Below, in pieces: positions 34,842-44,431 of a DNA stretch of 64,000 nucleotides. Source of the DNA: Segnochrobactrum spirostomi. GTDB lineage: Bacteria > Pseudomonadota > Alphaproteobacteria > Rhizobiales > Segnochrobactraceae. Location of the stretch: the NCBI RefSeq assembly GCF_009600605.1, contig NZ_VWNA01000003.1, forward strand, positions 769,083-833,082. Reading direction: 5' to 3'. Positions within the stretch are counted from its first letter, which is position 1, and each line of letters begins with the position of its first letter. Under the pieces are notes generated by a model, which was not told the DNA's origin, ran no database searches, and saw only the letters and a program-made list of their open reading frames with translations. The position numbers and the translations under genes are program-made.

Positions 34842-35897
34842 TTGCCGACGCCGATCATCGATGCCTCGGGGAAAGGCTCGGACATCGTCTCGCTGCAGGT
34901 CCCGCAGCACCGTCTCACGGCTCTGCTCCGTCCGCACCGGCGCCCGTCACCGGGGCGGTTGCGGGGCGGCGTCACAATCGCCGAGCGTATCTCCGCCGTC
35001 GGGCGCGCCGCCCTGCCGTTCCTTCTGCTGCCGCTCGCAAGCTGCAATCAGCTTGTGCTGCTCGACCCCAAGGGCGCCATCGGCGAACAGGAGAAGGACC
35101 TCATCCTGATCGCGAGCGGCCTGATGCTGCTCGTCGTCATCCCGGTGATGGTCCTCACGCTGGTGTTCGCGTGGCGCTACCGGGCCGGCAACACGACCGC
35201 GCGCTATTCGCCCACTTGGTCGCACTCGACGAAGATCGAAATCGTCGTCTGGACCATCCCCATCCTCATCGTCGCGACGCTCGCCGTCCTGATCTGGCGA
35301 ACGACCCACGCGCTCGACCCCTACCGGCCGCTCGCCTCCGAGGTTCCACCGATCAATGTCGAGGTCGTCGCGCTCGATTGGAAATGGCTGTTCATCTACC
35401 CAGACTACGGGATCGCGACGGTCAATTCCCTCACCGTTCCGGTCGGCGCGCCGATCAATTTCCGCCTGACCTCCGCGTCGATGATGAACTCGTTCTTCAT
35501 CCCGCAGCTCGGCAGCCAGATCTACGCGATGGCCGGGATGCAGACGAAGCTGCACCTCATCGCCGACGCGCCGGGCACCTATGCCGGCCGCTCCTCGGCG
35601 TTCAGCGGTCCGGGCTTCTCCGACATGCGCTTCGACACGGTCGCCGTCCCGCGGGCCGAGTTCGAGACCTGGGTTCAGAGCGCCCGCACGGCGTTCGCGA
35701 CGAAGGTCCTCGACGACGCGACGTACCGCGCCCTCGCGCGGCCCAGCGTCAAGGCGCCGCCGACCCTCTACGGACGCGTGGAGCCAGGCCTCTTCGACGG
35801 CATCGCCGATGCTTTCATGGCGGGCCGCATGTCGACGCTCGCGTTCAACGAGGCCCTTTGCACGGTCGACGGACCGCTCTCGCGGAGACTCAACTGA
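34842..35897 (+). CDS. cyoA: Cytochrome o ubiquinol oxidase subunit II
   Basis: Subunit II of the bo3 quinol oxidase, 351 residues from a TTG start with AGGAGA upstream. It has a lipobox (LASC, Cys68), two transmembrane helices (around residues 85-110 and 130-150) and a periplasmic cupredoxin domain ([19 protein letters not shown]). The Cys/His CuA ligands of cytochrome c oxidases are absent, as in quinol oxidases. The 67 residues before the lipobox Cys are long for a signal peptide; an internal TTG at 34959 would give a more typical 28-residue leader. First gene of cyoABCD; a TTGACA at 34730-34735 may be part of its promoter. Confidence 0.9.
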   Translation: MPTPIIDASGKGSDIVSLQVPQHRLTALLRPHRRPSPGRLRGGVTIAERISAVGRAALPFLLLPLASCNQLVLLDPKGAIGEQEKDLILIASGLMLLVVIPVMVLTLVFAWRYRAGNTTARYSPTWSHSTKIEIVVWTIPILIVATLAVLIWRTTHALDPYRPLASEVPPINVEVVALDWKWLFIYPDYGIATVNSLTVPVGAPINFRLTSASMMNSFFIPQLGSQIYAMAGMQTKLHLIADAPGTYAGRSSAFSGPGFSDMRFDTVAVPRAEFETWVQSARTAFATKVLDDATYRALARPSVKAPPTLYGRVEPGLFDGIADAFMAGRMSTLAFNEALCTVDGPLSRRLN

Positions 35898-37874
35898 TGT
35901 TCGGCAAGCTCACGCTCGATGCGATCCCCCTGCACGAGCCCATCATCATGGGCACCGGCGTCGTCGTCGCCCTCGGAGGGATCGCCGTCCTGGCTTTGAT
36001 CACCTATTACCGGCTCTGGGGCTATCTCTGGTCGGAATGGATCACGAGCGTCGATCACAAGAAGATCGGCGTCCTTTATTTCGGCCTCGGGCTGATCATG
36101 CTGCTCCGCGGCTTCGCCGACGCGATCATGATGCGCGCGCAGCAGGCGATGGCCGCGAACGATGCCGCCGGCTATCTGCCGCCGCACCATTATGATCAGA
36201 TCTTCACGGCGCACGGCGTGATCATGATCTTCTTCGTCGCGACGCCGTTCATCCTCGGCCTGATGAACGTCGTGGTGCCGCTCCAGATCGGCGCCCGCGA
36301 CGTCGCCTTTCCCTTCGTCAATTCCCTCGGCTTCTGGCTGTCGGCCGTCGGCGCCATCCTGGTCATGGTCTCGATGTGGATCGGCGACTTCGCCGCGACC
36401 GGATGGGTCGCCTATCCGCCCTTGTCCGGCATCGCCTACAGTCCGACGACGGGAGTCGATTATTATATCTGGTCGCTGCAGATCTCGGGGCTCGGGACGA
36501 CGCTTGCCGGCATCAATTTCGTCGTCACCATCCTCAAAATGCGGGCGCCGGGCCTCGACATGATGAAGCTGCCGGTCTTCGTCTGGACCGCGCTCATCAC
36601 CAACATCCTGATCGTGGCGATCTTCCCCGTTCTGACGGCGACGCTCGCCCTGCTCGCGATGGATCGCTATTTCGACATGCACTTCTTCACCAACGAGCTT
36701 GGTGGGAATGCGATGATGTACATCAACCTGATCTGGATCTGGGGCCACCCGGAAGTCTACGTCCTGATCCTCCCCTGCTTCGGTGTCTATTCGGAGGTGA
36801 TCGCGACCTTCTCCGGCAAGCCGTTGTTCGGGTACAAGTCGATGGTGTACGCCACCGCATCGATCGGCGTCTTGTCGTTCTTCGTCTGGTTGCACCACTT
36901 CTTCACGATGGGGTCAGGTGCCAACGTCAACGCTTTCTTCGGCATCATGACGACGATCATCTCGATCCCGACCGGCGTGAAGCTCTTCAACTGGCTGTTC
37001 ACGATGTACGAGGGCCGCATTCGTTTCCATTCGGCGACGCTGTGGACGATCGGCTTCATGTTCACCTTCGTCATCGGCGGCATGACCGGCGTTCTTCTCG
37101 CCGTGCCGGGCGCGGACTTCGTGCTGCACAATTCGCTGTTCCTCGTCGCGCACTTCCACAACGTCATCATCGGAGGCGTCGTCTATGGCTGCCTCGCCGG
37201 CATGACGTTCTGGTTCCCGAAGGTGTTCGGCTTCAAGCTCGACGAATTCTGGGGGAAGGTCGCGTTCTGGCTCTGGCTCGCCGGCTACTGGCTCGCCTTC
37301 ACCCCGCTTTACGTCCTCGGCCTGATGGGCATGACGCGGCGGATGAACCATTACGACGTGCCGGATTGGCAGCCCTGGCTGATCGTCGCCCTCATCGGCG
37401 CGGTGCTGATCGGGCTCGGCATTCTCGCGATCCTGATCCAGATCTACGTCAGCGTCCGCGATCGGAACCTCAACCGCGACCTCACCGGCGATCCCTGGGA
37501 CGCCCGCAGCCTCGAATGGTCCACCGCCTCGCCGGCGCCGTTCTACAACTTCGCCCACGTCCCCCAACATCACGTCGCTCGAACAGCATTGGGAGGACAA
37601 GACGCTCGGCCGGGCTTGGCGGAAGGCCGATCGCTATGACGACATCCACATGCCGAAGAACACGGCGGCCGGCTTCGTCATCGCAGTCTTCAGCTTCGTC
37701 CTCTGCTTCGCCCTCGTCTGGCACATGTGGGCCGTCGCCGCGATCGGACAGATCGGGATGGTCTGCACCTTCATCGCCCGCACCTACGACCGCGACGTCG
37801 ATTATTATGTCCCGGCTGCCGAGGTCGCGCGTATCGAGACGGAGCGCCATGCGCTCCTCGCCAAGGCGCTCTGA
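35897..37874 (+). pseudogene. cyoB: Cytochrome o ubiquinol oxidase subunit I, 3' frameshift
   Basis: The catalytic haem-copper subunit with about 15 helices. Key residues are present: low-spin haem His in FTAHGVIM, CuB His and cross-linked Tyr in WGHPEVY, the CuB His pair in WLHHFF, and the haem pair in VAHFHNVI. At CCCCC 37561-37565 the frame shifts: as written the protein ends at 37639 with a foreign tail. Removing one C restores [14 protein letters not shown] and continues through DDIHMPKNTAAGF to DVDYYVPAAEVARIE, stop at 37872-37874, giving 658 residues, the normal CyoB length. The frame after the break is fully CyoB-like, which argues for a sequencing error. Start overlaps the cyoA stop. 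Confidence 0.9.
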
Positions 37875-37876
37875 TC

Positions 37877-38502
37877 ATGAACATCGCAGTCACCACACCC
37901 GCGCTCGACGCCATCGGCGGTGCGCCCGGGTCTCATGCCGACCATGACGACGGATCCAAGACCATTCTCGGGTTCTGGATCTACCTGATGGGCGATTGCC
38001 TGATCTTCGCCTGCCTGTTCGCGACGTTCGCCGTGCTCGCCGGCAACGTCGCGGGGGACCGAGCGGACGGGAGCTCTTCGACCTGCCCTATGTGGCGATC
38101 GAAACGGTACTGCTGCTCGTCAGCAGCTATACCTTCGGCCTCGCCACGCTCGGCGTTCTGGCGGGGGCGCGCGGGAGAGTGCTCGCCTGGCTCGCCGTCA
38201 CCTTCCTGCTCGGCGCGGCGTTCATCGGCCTGGAGGTGCACGAGTTCGCCCTCCTCATCGGCGAAGGCGCAGGTCCGAGCCGCAGCGCCTTTCTCTCCGC
38301 CTATTTCACCCTGGTCGGCACCCACGGTGTCCACGTCGCGGCAGGCCTCGTCTGGCTCGCCGTGATGATGCACCAGGTCTTCCATTTCGGGCTCGACGGG
38401 ATCGTGCGGCGCCGCCTCGCCTGCCTCAGCCTGTTCTGGCACTTCCTCGATCTCGTCTGGATCTGCGTTTTCACCTTCGTCTATCTCAGGGGAGCGTTGT
38501 GA
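37877..38502 (+). pseudogene. cyoC: Cytochrome o ubiquinol oxidase subunit III, frameshifted
   Basis: Five-helix subunit III of the bo3 oxidase. The first part (MNIAVTTPALDAI ... LMGDCLIFACLFATFAVLAGNVAG) reads from ATG 37877; the rest (GRELFDLPYVAIETVLLL ... THGVHVAAGLVW ... FWHFLDLVWICVFTFVYL) lies in another frame, ending at 38502. The break is at GGGGG 38053-38057; one added G gives a continuous 208-residue CyoC, the family length. Both halves are well conserved. Two frameshifts so close in one operon strengthen the sequencing-error reading. Confidence 0.88.
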
Positions 38503-38876
38503 TGGCCGCCGATCCTCTTCACCATGACGCGCCGCATCCCGCGGCGCACGGAGGCTTCGGGATCTATAGCGGCGGGTTCGTGCTGTCGCTCATCCTCACG
38601 GGCCTTTCCTTCGCGACCGTCATGAGCGGCGCCGTGCCGAGCGGCATGATGCGCCCGGCGATCACTGCGCTCGCCCTGGTCCAGCTTCTGGTCCAGCTCG
38701 TGTTCTTCCTGCATCTCGGCACCGCGCCGGAGCAGCGCAGCAACATGATGATCTTCTTGCTCACGGTGCTGTTGATCGCGACCGTAGTGGCCGGCTCGCT
38801 CTGGGTGATCCACAACGCGAACCTCAATATGATGCCGACGCAGATGTCGCCGGATCAGGCGCGGGTGAAGAACTAG
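38502..38876 (+). CDS. cyoD: Cytochrome o ubiquinol oxidase subunit IV
   Basis: A 124-residue subunit with three hydrophobic helices (GFVLSLILTGLSFATVM, ALALVQLLVQLVFFLHL, FLLTVLLIATVVAGSLWVI), the CyoD pattern. ATG at 38502 overlaps the cyoC stop (TGATG). It closes the operon; no haem O synthase (cyoE) gene follows, so haem O must be supplied by a gene elsewhere. Confidence 0.92.
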   Translation: MAADPLHHDAPHPAAHGGFGIYSGGFVLSLILTGLSFATVMSGAVPSGMMRPAITALALVQLLVQLVFFLHLGTAPEQRSNMMIFLLTVLLIATVVAGSLWVIHNANLNMMPTQMSPDQARVKN

Positions 38877-39006
38877 GCTCAGGCGGACGCGAGCCCCGCC
38901 GGCGTGGTCGCAGGACTCCGGCAAGTCTACGGCGCCGCTTTCCCACCCAGGCCGTACATGATAGGCAGATTGTAGGGATAATGAACGGACAGAGCGAGAA
39001 CGCCGC

Positions 39007-40383
39007 ATGTGGAGGCCGAGGCTCATCGAGACCTCTCGGATGAAATATCTCGGCATCGTCGAGGCGTTGGAGGCGGACATCCGCTCGGGTCGCGTCGCCC
39101 GCGGCGACCGCGTGCCGCCCCAGCGGGCGATCGCCGAGGCTCTCGGGGTCGACCTGACCACCGTGACCCGCGCCTTCAACGAAGCCCGGCGCCGCGGTTT
39201 GGTCGATGCCCAGGCCGGCCGCGGCACCTTCATCAGCGAAGGCGTCGAAGGCGACGGCGGCGACCGGCGGCCACCCCTGATCGACCTCAGCATGAACATC
39301 CCGTCGCAGCCCTCGGCGGTCGACTTCCGCAAGATGCTGCCGGCCGGCGTCGCCGGCGTGCTCGGAAGCGCGAAGGGGCTTCTCCACCTGCATTATCAGG
39401 ACAGCACCGGCGCAGACCCGGACCGATCGGCCGCCGTGAGCTGGCTCGGAACCCGGATCGAAGGGCTCGCGCGGGACCGGCTCGTGGTGACGGCCGGCGC
39501 CCAGTGCGCCCTCTACGGCGTGTGCGAACTGCTCCTCGGGCGCGGCGACGTGGTGGCGGCCGGCGCCCTCACCTATCCGGGGCTCAAGGCCGTCGCGATC
39601 CAGAAGGGGCTCGTGCTCGAGCCGCTCGCCATGGACGCGCTCGGCATCATCCCGGACGCCTTCGAGAAGGCCTGCCGCGAGCGGCGACCGAAGCTGCTCT
39701 ACGTCATTCCGACGATCGACAACCCGACGACGGCCACCCTGCCGGAGGAGCGTCGGCGCTCGCTCGCCGCGATCGCGCGGACCCACGACGTGACGATCGT
39801 CGAGGACGATCCCTACGCCCCACTCCGGCCGACCCGGACGGCCGCCTTCGCGGAGCTCGCGCCCGACATCACCTGGCACATCGCGACCTTGTCGAAATGC
39901 GTCACGCCGGCGCTCCGCGTCGCCTATCTCGTCGCACCGTCGGCGGCGAAGGCGCTGCGGGTCGCCGGCGTCCTGCGCGCCACCGTTCTGATGGCGCCGC
40001 CTTTGATGTCGGCGCTTGCGAGCCGCTGGATCGCCGACGGATCGCTCGAAGAGGTGACGAAATCGATCGTCGCCGAAAACGCCGAGCGCCAGACGCTTGC
40101 GGCTGCCATTCTCGGCGGCCTCGACTTCGCCGCCGATCCGTTCGGGCATCATCTCTGGCTACCGCTGCCCGATCATTGGCGCGCCGCCGACTTCGCCGAA
40201 CACGCCGACCGCGCCGGAGTCTCCATCGTCCCGAGCGCGGCCTTCGCAACCATGGCCCACCCGATCGAAGCGGTGCGCATCTCCCTCGGCGTCGCCCCCG
40301 ACCGTGGCGACCTCGAGGACGGCCTGCGGCTCCTCGCGAGCCTGATCGCCCAACCCTCGCTCGGCGCGAAGGCCGTGGTCTAG
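39007..40383 (+). CDS. MocR-type GntR/aminotransferase regulator
   Basis: A 458-residue MocR/PdxR-subfamily regulator. The GntR winged helix is at residues 10-80 ([34 protein letters not shown]), joined to a fold-type I aminotransferase domain with NPT ([11 protein letters not shown]) and the PLP-binding lysine in TLSKC near residue 298. MocR proteins commonly sense PLP or amino compounds. Its position beside a pyridoxine oxidase-like gene and a pyridoxamine transaminase gene makes control of the vitamin B6 genes likely. It is convergent with the GMC gene, 19 bp away. Confidence 0.9.
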   Translation: MWRPRLIETSRMKYLGIVEALEADIRSGRVARGDRVPPQRAIAEALGVDLTTVTRAFNEARRRGLVDAQAGRGTFISEGVEGDGGDRRPPLIDLSMNIPSQPSAVDFRKMLPAGVAGVLGSAKGLLHLHYQDSTGADPDRSAAVSWLGTRIEGLARDRLVVTAGAQCALYGVCELLLGRGDVVAAGALTYPGLKAVAIQKGLVLEPLAMDALGIIPDAFEKACRERRPKLLYVIPTIDNPTTATLPEERRRSLAAIARTHDVTIVEDDPYAPLRPTRTAAFAELAPDITWHIATLSKCVTPALRVAYLVAPSAAKALRVAGVLRATVLMAPPLMSALASRWIADGSLEEVTKSIVAENAERQTLAAAILGGLDFAADPFGHHLWLPLPDHWRAADFAEHADRAGVSIVPSAAFATMAHPIEAVRISLGVAPDRGDLEDGLRLLASLIAQPSLGAKAVV

Positions 40384-40402
40384 ACGGGTCGGGCGCATCG
40401 GT

Positions 40403-41980
40403 TCACGCCACGCGGCGGGCTGCGCTCGTGAAGTCTGCCGCGAAGGTTTCGGCGATGGCGAGCACGGCGGCATGGATCGGGCCCGAGGTGATGGTCGGGA
40501 TCACCGAGGCATCAACGATGTAGGCGCCGTCGAAGCCGCGCAGCTTCAGATCGGCATCGACCACGCTCTCGGAATCGGCCCCCATGCGGCAGGTGCCGAG
40601 CGGGTGGTGGTGGGTGATCACGGCCCGGGCGATGAAGGCGTCGAGGTCGGCCTCGCTGCGGACGTCGAGGCCGGGATAGATCTCCTCGGCCCGCCAGTCG
40701 TCGAGCGCGGCGTGATGGCCGACCTCCCGGGCGAGCTCGAGCGCCCGGCGCACCAGACGGCGATCGTGGTCGGTCGTGAGATAGGCCGGATCGATCATCG
40801 GCCGATCGTCGAGGTCCGGGCCGGTGAGGGTCAGCCGGCCGCGGCTCGTCGGGTGCGTCACGCCGGAGAGGATCGTGAAGGCGCTGCCGTACTCGGGCGC
40901 GGCGAAGCACTCGGACACGGTCGGGGCGGCGACGCAGCCGAGCACGACGTCGGGCGGACCGTCCGCCCGGGTCGGATCGTCCGCGTTGAGATACATGAGC
41001 GATTCCGAGTGCTGCAGGAGCGACGGCGGCACCGGCCGCTTGGCGCGGTAGACGTTGCCGGCGGTCAGCAAGTGATCGTGCAGGTTGGCGCCGACGCCCG
41101 CCACATCCGCGACGCAGGCGACACCGACGGCTTCAAGGTCGGCGGCCGGACCGATCCCGGAGCGCATGAGAAGAAGCGGCGAGGCGATCGCACCGGCGGC
41201 GAGGCAGATCAGGGACGCCGAGACCGTCTTCGTCGTGCCGCCGTGCTCCATAACGATGCCGGTGACACGGCTCCCGTCGAGAACGAGGCGGTGGACGCGC
41301 GCGCCGGTGACGAGCGTCAGGTTCGGGCGGTCGAGGATCGGAACCAGGTAGGCGTCGGCGGCGCTGACGCGGCGCCCGCCCCGGATGGTGAGCGAATTCG
41401 GCGCCAGACCATTGAGCGGGCCGGCATTGTGATCGCCGATTTCGGGGACGCCGAGGGCGCGACCCGCCGCCATGTAGGCGCGCACGACGGGGCTCACCTC
41501 GGCATCCGGCAGATAGACGGGCAGCGGGCCGGCGTCGCCATGGGCGGGCCCTGCCCCGCCGGAGAAGGCTTCGAGCCGCCGGAAGGCCGGCAGCAGCCCC
41601 TCATAGGACCAGCGCGCCGAACCGGTCGCGGCCGCCCACGGCGCAAAATCGTCGGCGTGGCCGCGCACATGGGCCATGGCATGGAGGCAGCTCGAGCCGC
41701 CGACGATGCGCCCACGGGGCCAGGGATGGATGCGGCCAGCGGTTCCCGCCTGCGGCACCGTGCGGTAGGCCCAATCGTAAGGCCGATCCTGCAAGGTCGG
41801 CCATTTCTGCGGGATGGCGATGTCGGGATCGTTCGGGTGCTCGCCCGCCTCGATCAGGCCGACGGAAAGGTTGGGGTCCTCCGAGAGGCGCGCGGCGAGT
41901 ACCGAGCCCGCCGACCCGGCGCCGATGATGAGAACGTCGAAGCCGAGCGGGGCAGACGCGGATGGGTCGAACGCAGACAT
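40403..41980 (-). CDS. GMC oxidoreductase, probable pyridoxine 4-oxidase
   Basis: A 525-residue FAD enzyme of the glucose-methanol-choline family: dinucleotide motif GAGSAGS near residue 19, PWPRGRIVGGSS near residue 90, and HHHPLGTCRM near residue 457. In most GMC enzymes the second catalytic residue is His or Asn; here the matching position in TITSGPIHAA is Pro501. Pyridoxine 4-oxidase of Mesorhizobium loti uses His460, His462 and Pro504; here H457, H459 and P501 show identical spacing. That, and the pyridoxamine transaminase gene nearby, argue for oxidation of pyridoxine to pyridoxal with H2O2 release. The ATG at 41980 has AGAGGAA upstream. A generic alcohol or choline dehydrogenase is the alternative. 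Confidence 0.82.
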   Translation of the reverse strand: MSAFDPSASAPLGFDVLIIGAGSAGSVLAARLSEDPNLSVGLIEAGEHPNDPDIAIPQKWPTLQDRPYDWAYRTVPQAGTAGRIHPWPRGRIVGGSSCLHAMAHVRGHADDFAPWAAATGSARWSYEGLLPAFRRLEAFSGGAGPAHGDAGPLPVYLPDAEVSPVVRAYMAAGRALGVPEIGDHNAGPLNGLAPNSLTIRGGRRVSAADAYLVPILDRPNLTLVTGARVHRLVLDGSRVTGIVMEHGGTTKTVSASLICLAAGAIASPLLLMRSGIGPAADLEAVGVACVADVAGVGANLHDHLLTAGNVYRAKRPVPPSLLQHSESLMYLNADDPTRADGPPDVVLGCVAAPTVSECFAAPEYGSAFTILSGVTHPTSRGRLTLTGPDLDDRPMIDPAYLTTDHDRRLVRRALELAREVGHHAALDDWRAEEIYPGLDVRSEADLDAFIARAVITHHHPLGTCRMGADSESVVDADLKLRGFDGAYIVDASVIPTITSGPIHAAVLAIAETFAADFTSAARRVA

Positions 41981-42102
41981 GACAGTTCCTCTCCGCCCGG
42001 CGGGGCGGCGCATGACGACGGGCCCGCGCGGGGGCCGCGCGGTGCGGATGGGAGAAATCGAAGCCGGCACGCGAGCGCAGGGCGCTCCGTGTCGGTGGCG
42101 CG

Positions 42103-42828
42103 CTAGATCAGCCCGCCGGGGGCGAGGCGGCCCATGATCTTCTGCTGCACGGCGGCGAGGTGCTGCCACATCGCCCGCTCCGCTGCCTCGGGATCGCGGG
42201 CGGCGATCGCTTCGGCGATATGGCGGTGCTCGGCGTCGCGGGAGCGGACGCGCTCGGGCACCAAGGTCGCGTCGCTGTCGGTGAAGCGCAGCCGCCCGTC
42301 GCTCGCGACCCGGTGCAGGATCACATAGAGTTCGGAGGCGAGCCCGTTGCGCGATCCGGCGGCAATCGCCTTGTGGAAGACCATGTCGGCCGCGATCGGA
42401 TCGGCGTCGGCCGCCGTCGTCGCCGCGCGCAGGATGCGGTCGATCTCGACCGGCGTCGCACGCAAGGCCGCGAGACGGGCGAGCGCCGGCTCGAGCACCA
42501 TACGCAATTCCATCACCTCGAGGGGATTGGTCGAGTTGATGAGGCTGCGGCCGCTTTCGAGCCCGGTCGAGGCGCGCCGGCCGGCACGGGCCGGCTCCAG
42601 CTCGCCGCGGGCGCGCAGCACGCCAAGGGCGCGGCGCAAGGTGTGGCGCTTGACGCTGAGCTCTTCGGCAACCACCCGCTCCGGCGGCATCGTCCCCGTC
42701 TTCGCGATGATGCTGCGGACCGCCTCGACCAGATCGTCGAAGGACGACTCATCCTGCCGCCCGGCGGCGCGGCCGGCAGCCGGGCGTCTGCCCGCCCTGC
42801 GTTCGGATTTGTCCGCCATCGCGTCCAT
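42103..42828 (-). CDS. GntR family (FCD) regulator
   Basis: A 241-residue FadR-type regulator with winged helix at about residues 30-95 (AEELSVKRHTLRRALGVLRARGELE) and an FCD domain (ELRMVLEPALARLAALRA, MVFHKAIAAGSRN, HRHIAEAIAARDPEAAERAMWQHL). ATG at 42828 or 42819; neither has a strong ribosome site. It lies between the GMC oxidase gene (same strand, downstream) and the divergent ppaT gene, placing it to control both. Confidence 0.88.
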   Translation of the reverse strand: MDAMADKSERRAGRRPAAGRAAGRQDESSFDDLVEAVRSIIAKTGTMPPERVVAEELSVKRHTLRRALGVLRARGELEPARAGRRASTGLESGRSLINSTNPLEVMELRMVLEPALARLAALRATPVEIDRILRAATTAADADPIAADMVFHKAIAAGSRNGLASELYVILHRVASDGRLRFTDSDATLVPERVRSRDAEHRHIAEAIAARDPEAAERAMWQHLAAVQQKIMGRLAPGGLI

Positions 42829-43217
42829 CGAGGTCACACCTGTTCTTGCGTCTGACGCGCGGTCCGGCCGGGCACCGGACCCCGCTGCGTGCTCGGGACT
42901 CGCCCCGAAGTGTAGAATTCGCGGCGCCCAGTTACAACATTGGTTGCCCTCTGGTCGAGCATCTTTCGCCCTCTCGTCGCACCGCACGCAGCCTGCGCGC
43001 GAAAGCGGCGATCCCGCCGAAAGCCGGCCCCCGCCGCGGCGGCGGCGGATCCGCTCGCCCGAGCGGCGGGATGAGCGCACATGGCAAAAGCGGTTGCCGA
43101 ACCGCGAGCGGGATGCGAAGCTTTGACCATTATAACCAATACGGTCGTTTTTTGGTTGAGCTTCGCGAGCCGCGACCGGCCGTATTTCCCCGCCCGCCCC
43201 GAGCCCAGAGCAGCACG
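42829..43217. promoter_or_regulatory. 389-bp divergent control region of the B6 genes
   Basis: No gene is visible. The region holds CGGTT-GCCG-AACCG (43091-43104) and an inverted pair AACCAA (43134-43139) and TTGGTT (43152-43157). The latter is part of a block, 43121-43160, whose reverse complement reads CTCAACCAAA ... TGGTCAAAG; similar blocks occur at 49547-49587 and 49875-49911. A TTGACC at 43123-43128 could be a -35 element for ppaT, but no clear -10 follows. The ppaT start is 58 bp past the block. Confidence 0.55.
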
Positions 43218-44393
43218 ATGCGTTACAAGCCGTCCGATCATCCGGTCTTCACGTTGACGACCGGACCCGTCGATGCCTATCCCGCGGTTCTGCGCGGCCT
43301 CGCCTCGACGGTGCTCTACGATTACGACCCGGCCTTCCAGGCGACCTATCAACGGGTCGCGGAGAAGCTCGCGACCATCGTCAAGTCCGAGACGATGCCG
43401 GTCGTGCTCCACGGCGAACCGGTGCTCGCCCTCGAAGCCGCCGCCGCCTCGCTGATCGGCCGCGACGACGTCGTGCTGAACCTGGTCTCGGGCGTCTATT
43501 CCAAGGGCTTCGAAGGCTGGGCGGCGCGCTCCGGCGCCAAGGTGATCGAACTCGCCGTGCCCTACGACAAGGTCATCGATCCCGCAGACGTCGCCCGCGC
43601 CCTCGCCGCCCATCCGGAGGTGACCGTCGTCGCCGCCTGCCACCACGACACCCCGTCGGGCACCATCAACCCGGTCGCCGACATCGGCCGCGAGGTCGCC
43701 CGCCACGGCGCCGTCTTCCTGGTCGACGCCGTCTCGTCGTTCGGCGGCATGGCGGTCGATGCCGCCTCGGCGCATGTCGATCTCTTCGTGACGGGGCCCA
43801 ACAAGTGCCTCGGCTGTCCGCCCGGCCTGTCGATCCTCGGCGTCTCGAACAAGGCGTGGGCGAAGATGAAGGCGAACCCGAACGCTCCGCGCGCCTCGAT
43901 CCTCAGCATCCTCGATTGGGAAGAGGCCTGGCGCCACGACAAGCCGTTCCCGTTCACGCCGTCCGTCGCCGAGATCAACGGCCTCGAGGCGGCGATCGAC
44001 CTCTATCTCGCCGAAGGCCCGGAGCGGGTCTGGGCACGCCACGACCTCACCGCCCGGGCCTGCCGCGCCGGCATCGCGGCGATGGGGCTCGCGATCTGGC
44101 CGGCAGAGGAGCGCTTCGCCTCGCCGACCGCGACCGCCGTCAAGATTCCGGCCGGCATCGACGAGGCCGCGCTGCGCGCCGAAATCCGCGCCCGTTACGG
44201 CGTGGTGCTTTCCTCCGGCCGCGGCGAGACGCTCGGCAAGCTGACCCGCATCGGCCACATGGGCCCGACCGCGCAGCCGCTCTACGCCATCGTCGCGCTG
44301 ACGGCCCTCGGTGGCGCCCTCTCCGCCCTCGGCCATAAGGTCGATGTGGGCGCGGGCGTGGCCGCCGCGTTGGCCGTCATCGACGCCGCCTGA
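43218..44393 (+). CDS. ppaT: Pyridoxamine-pyruvate transaminase
   Basis: A 391-residue fold-type I enzyme closely resembling the Mesorhizobium loti pyridoxamine-pyruvate aminotransferase, which moves the amino group of pyridoxamine to pyruvate to give pyridoxal and alanine, in the first part of vitamin B6 degradation. Shared stretches include TVLYDYDPAFQ, HGEPVL, CHHDTPSGTINP, VDAVSSFGGM, SSGRGETLGKLTRIGHMG. The substrate-binding lysine is K196 in TGPNKCLG (Lys197 in M. loti). Serine-glyoxylate/alanine-glyoxylate aminotransferases are relatives but lack these exact stretches. Faces away from the GntR gene. Confidence 0.93.
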   Translation: MRYKPSDHPVFTLTTGPVDAYPAVLRGLASTVLYDYDPAFQATYQRVAEKLATIVKSETMPVVLHGEPVLALEAAAASLIGRDDVVLNLVSGVYSKGFEGWAARSGAKVIELAVPYDKVIDPADVARALAAHPEVTVVAACHHDTPSGTINPVADIGREVARHGAVFLVDAVSSFGGMAVDAASAHVDLFVTGPNKCLGCPPGLSILGVSNKAWAKMKANPNAPRASILSILDWEEAWRHDKPFPFTPSVAEINGLEAAIDLYLAEGPERVWARHDLTARACRAGIAAMGLAIWPAEERFASPTATAVKIPAGIDEAALRAEIRARYGVVLSSGRGETLGKLTRIGHMGPTAQPLYAIVALTALGGALSALGHKVDVGAGVAAALAVIDAA

Positions 44394-44407
44394 AAGGCGA
44401 CCGAGGC

Positions 44408-44431
44408 GGGGCGCGATCCTCATCGCGCCCC
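44408..44431. terminator. Bidirectional terminator hairpin after ppaT
   Basis: A perfect 10-bp stem (GGGGCGCGAT 44408-44417 with ATCGCGCCCC 44422-44431) around a 4-nt loop lies between convergent ppaT and the ABC permease gene, overlapping the permease stop codon at 44420-44422. It probably ends both transcripts. Confidence 0.6.

Noticed and set aside
34842..35897. Cytochrome c oxidase subunit II instead of CyoA
   Set aside because: CuA Cys/His ligands are absent and a lipobox is present, as in quinol oxidases.
40403..41980. Choline dehydrogenase (betA)
   Set aside because: The Asn of the catalytic pair is replaced by Pro, and no betB/betI or glycine betaine genes are near.
42834..44423. 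529-codon minus-strand frame
   Set aside because: Lies opposite ppaT, which is certain; no recognisable domain.
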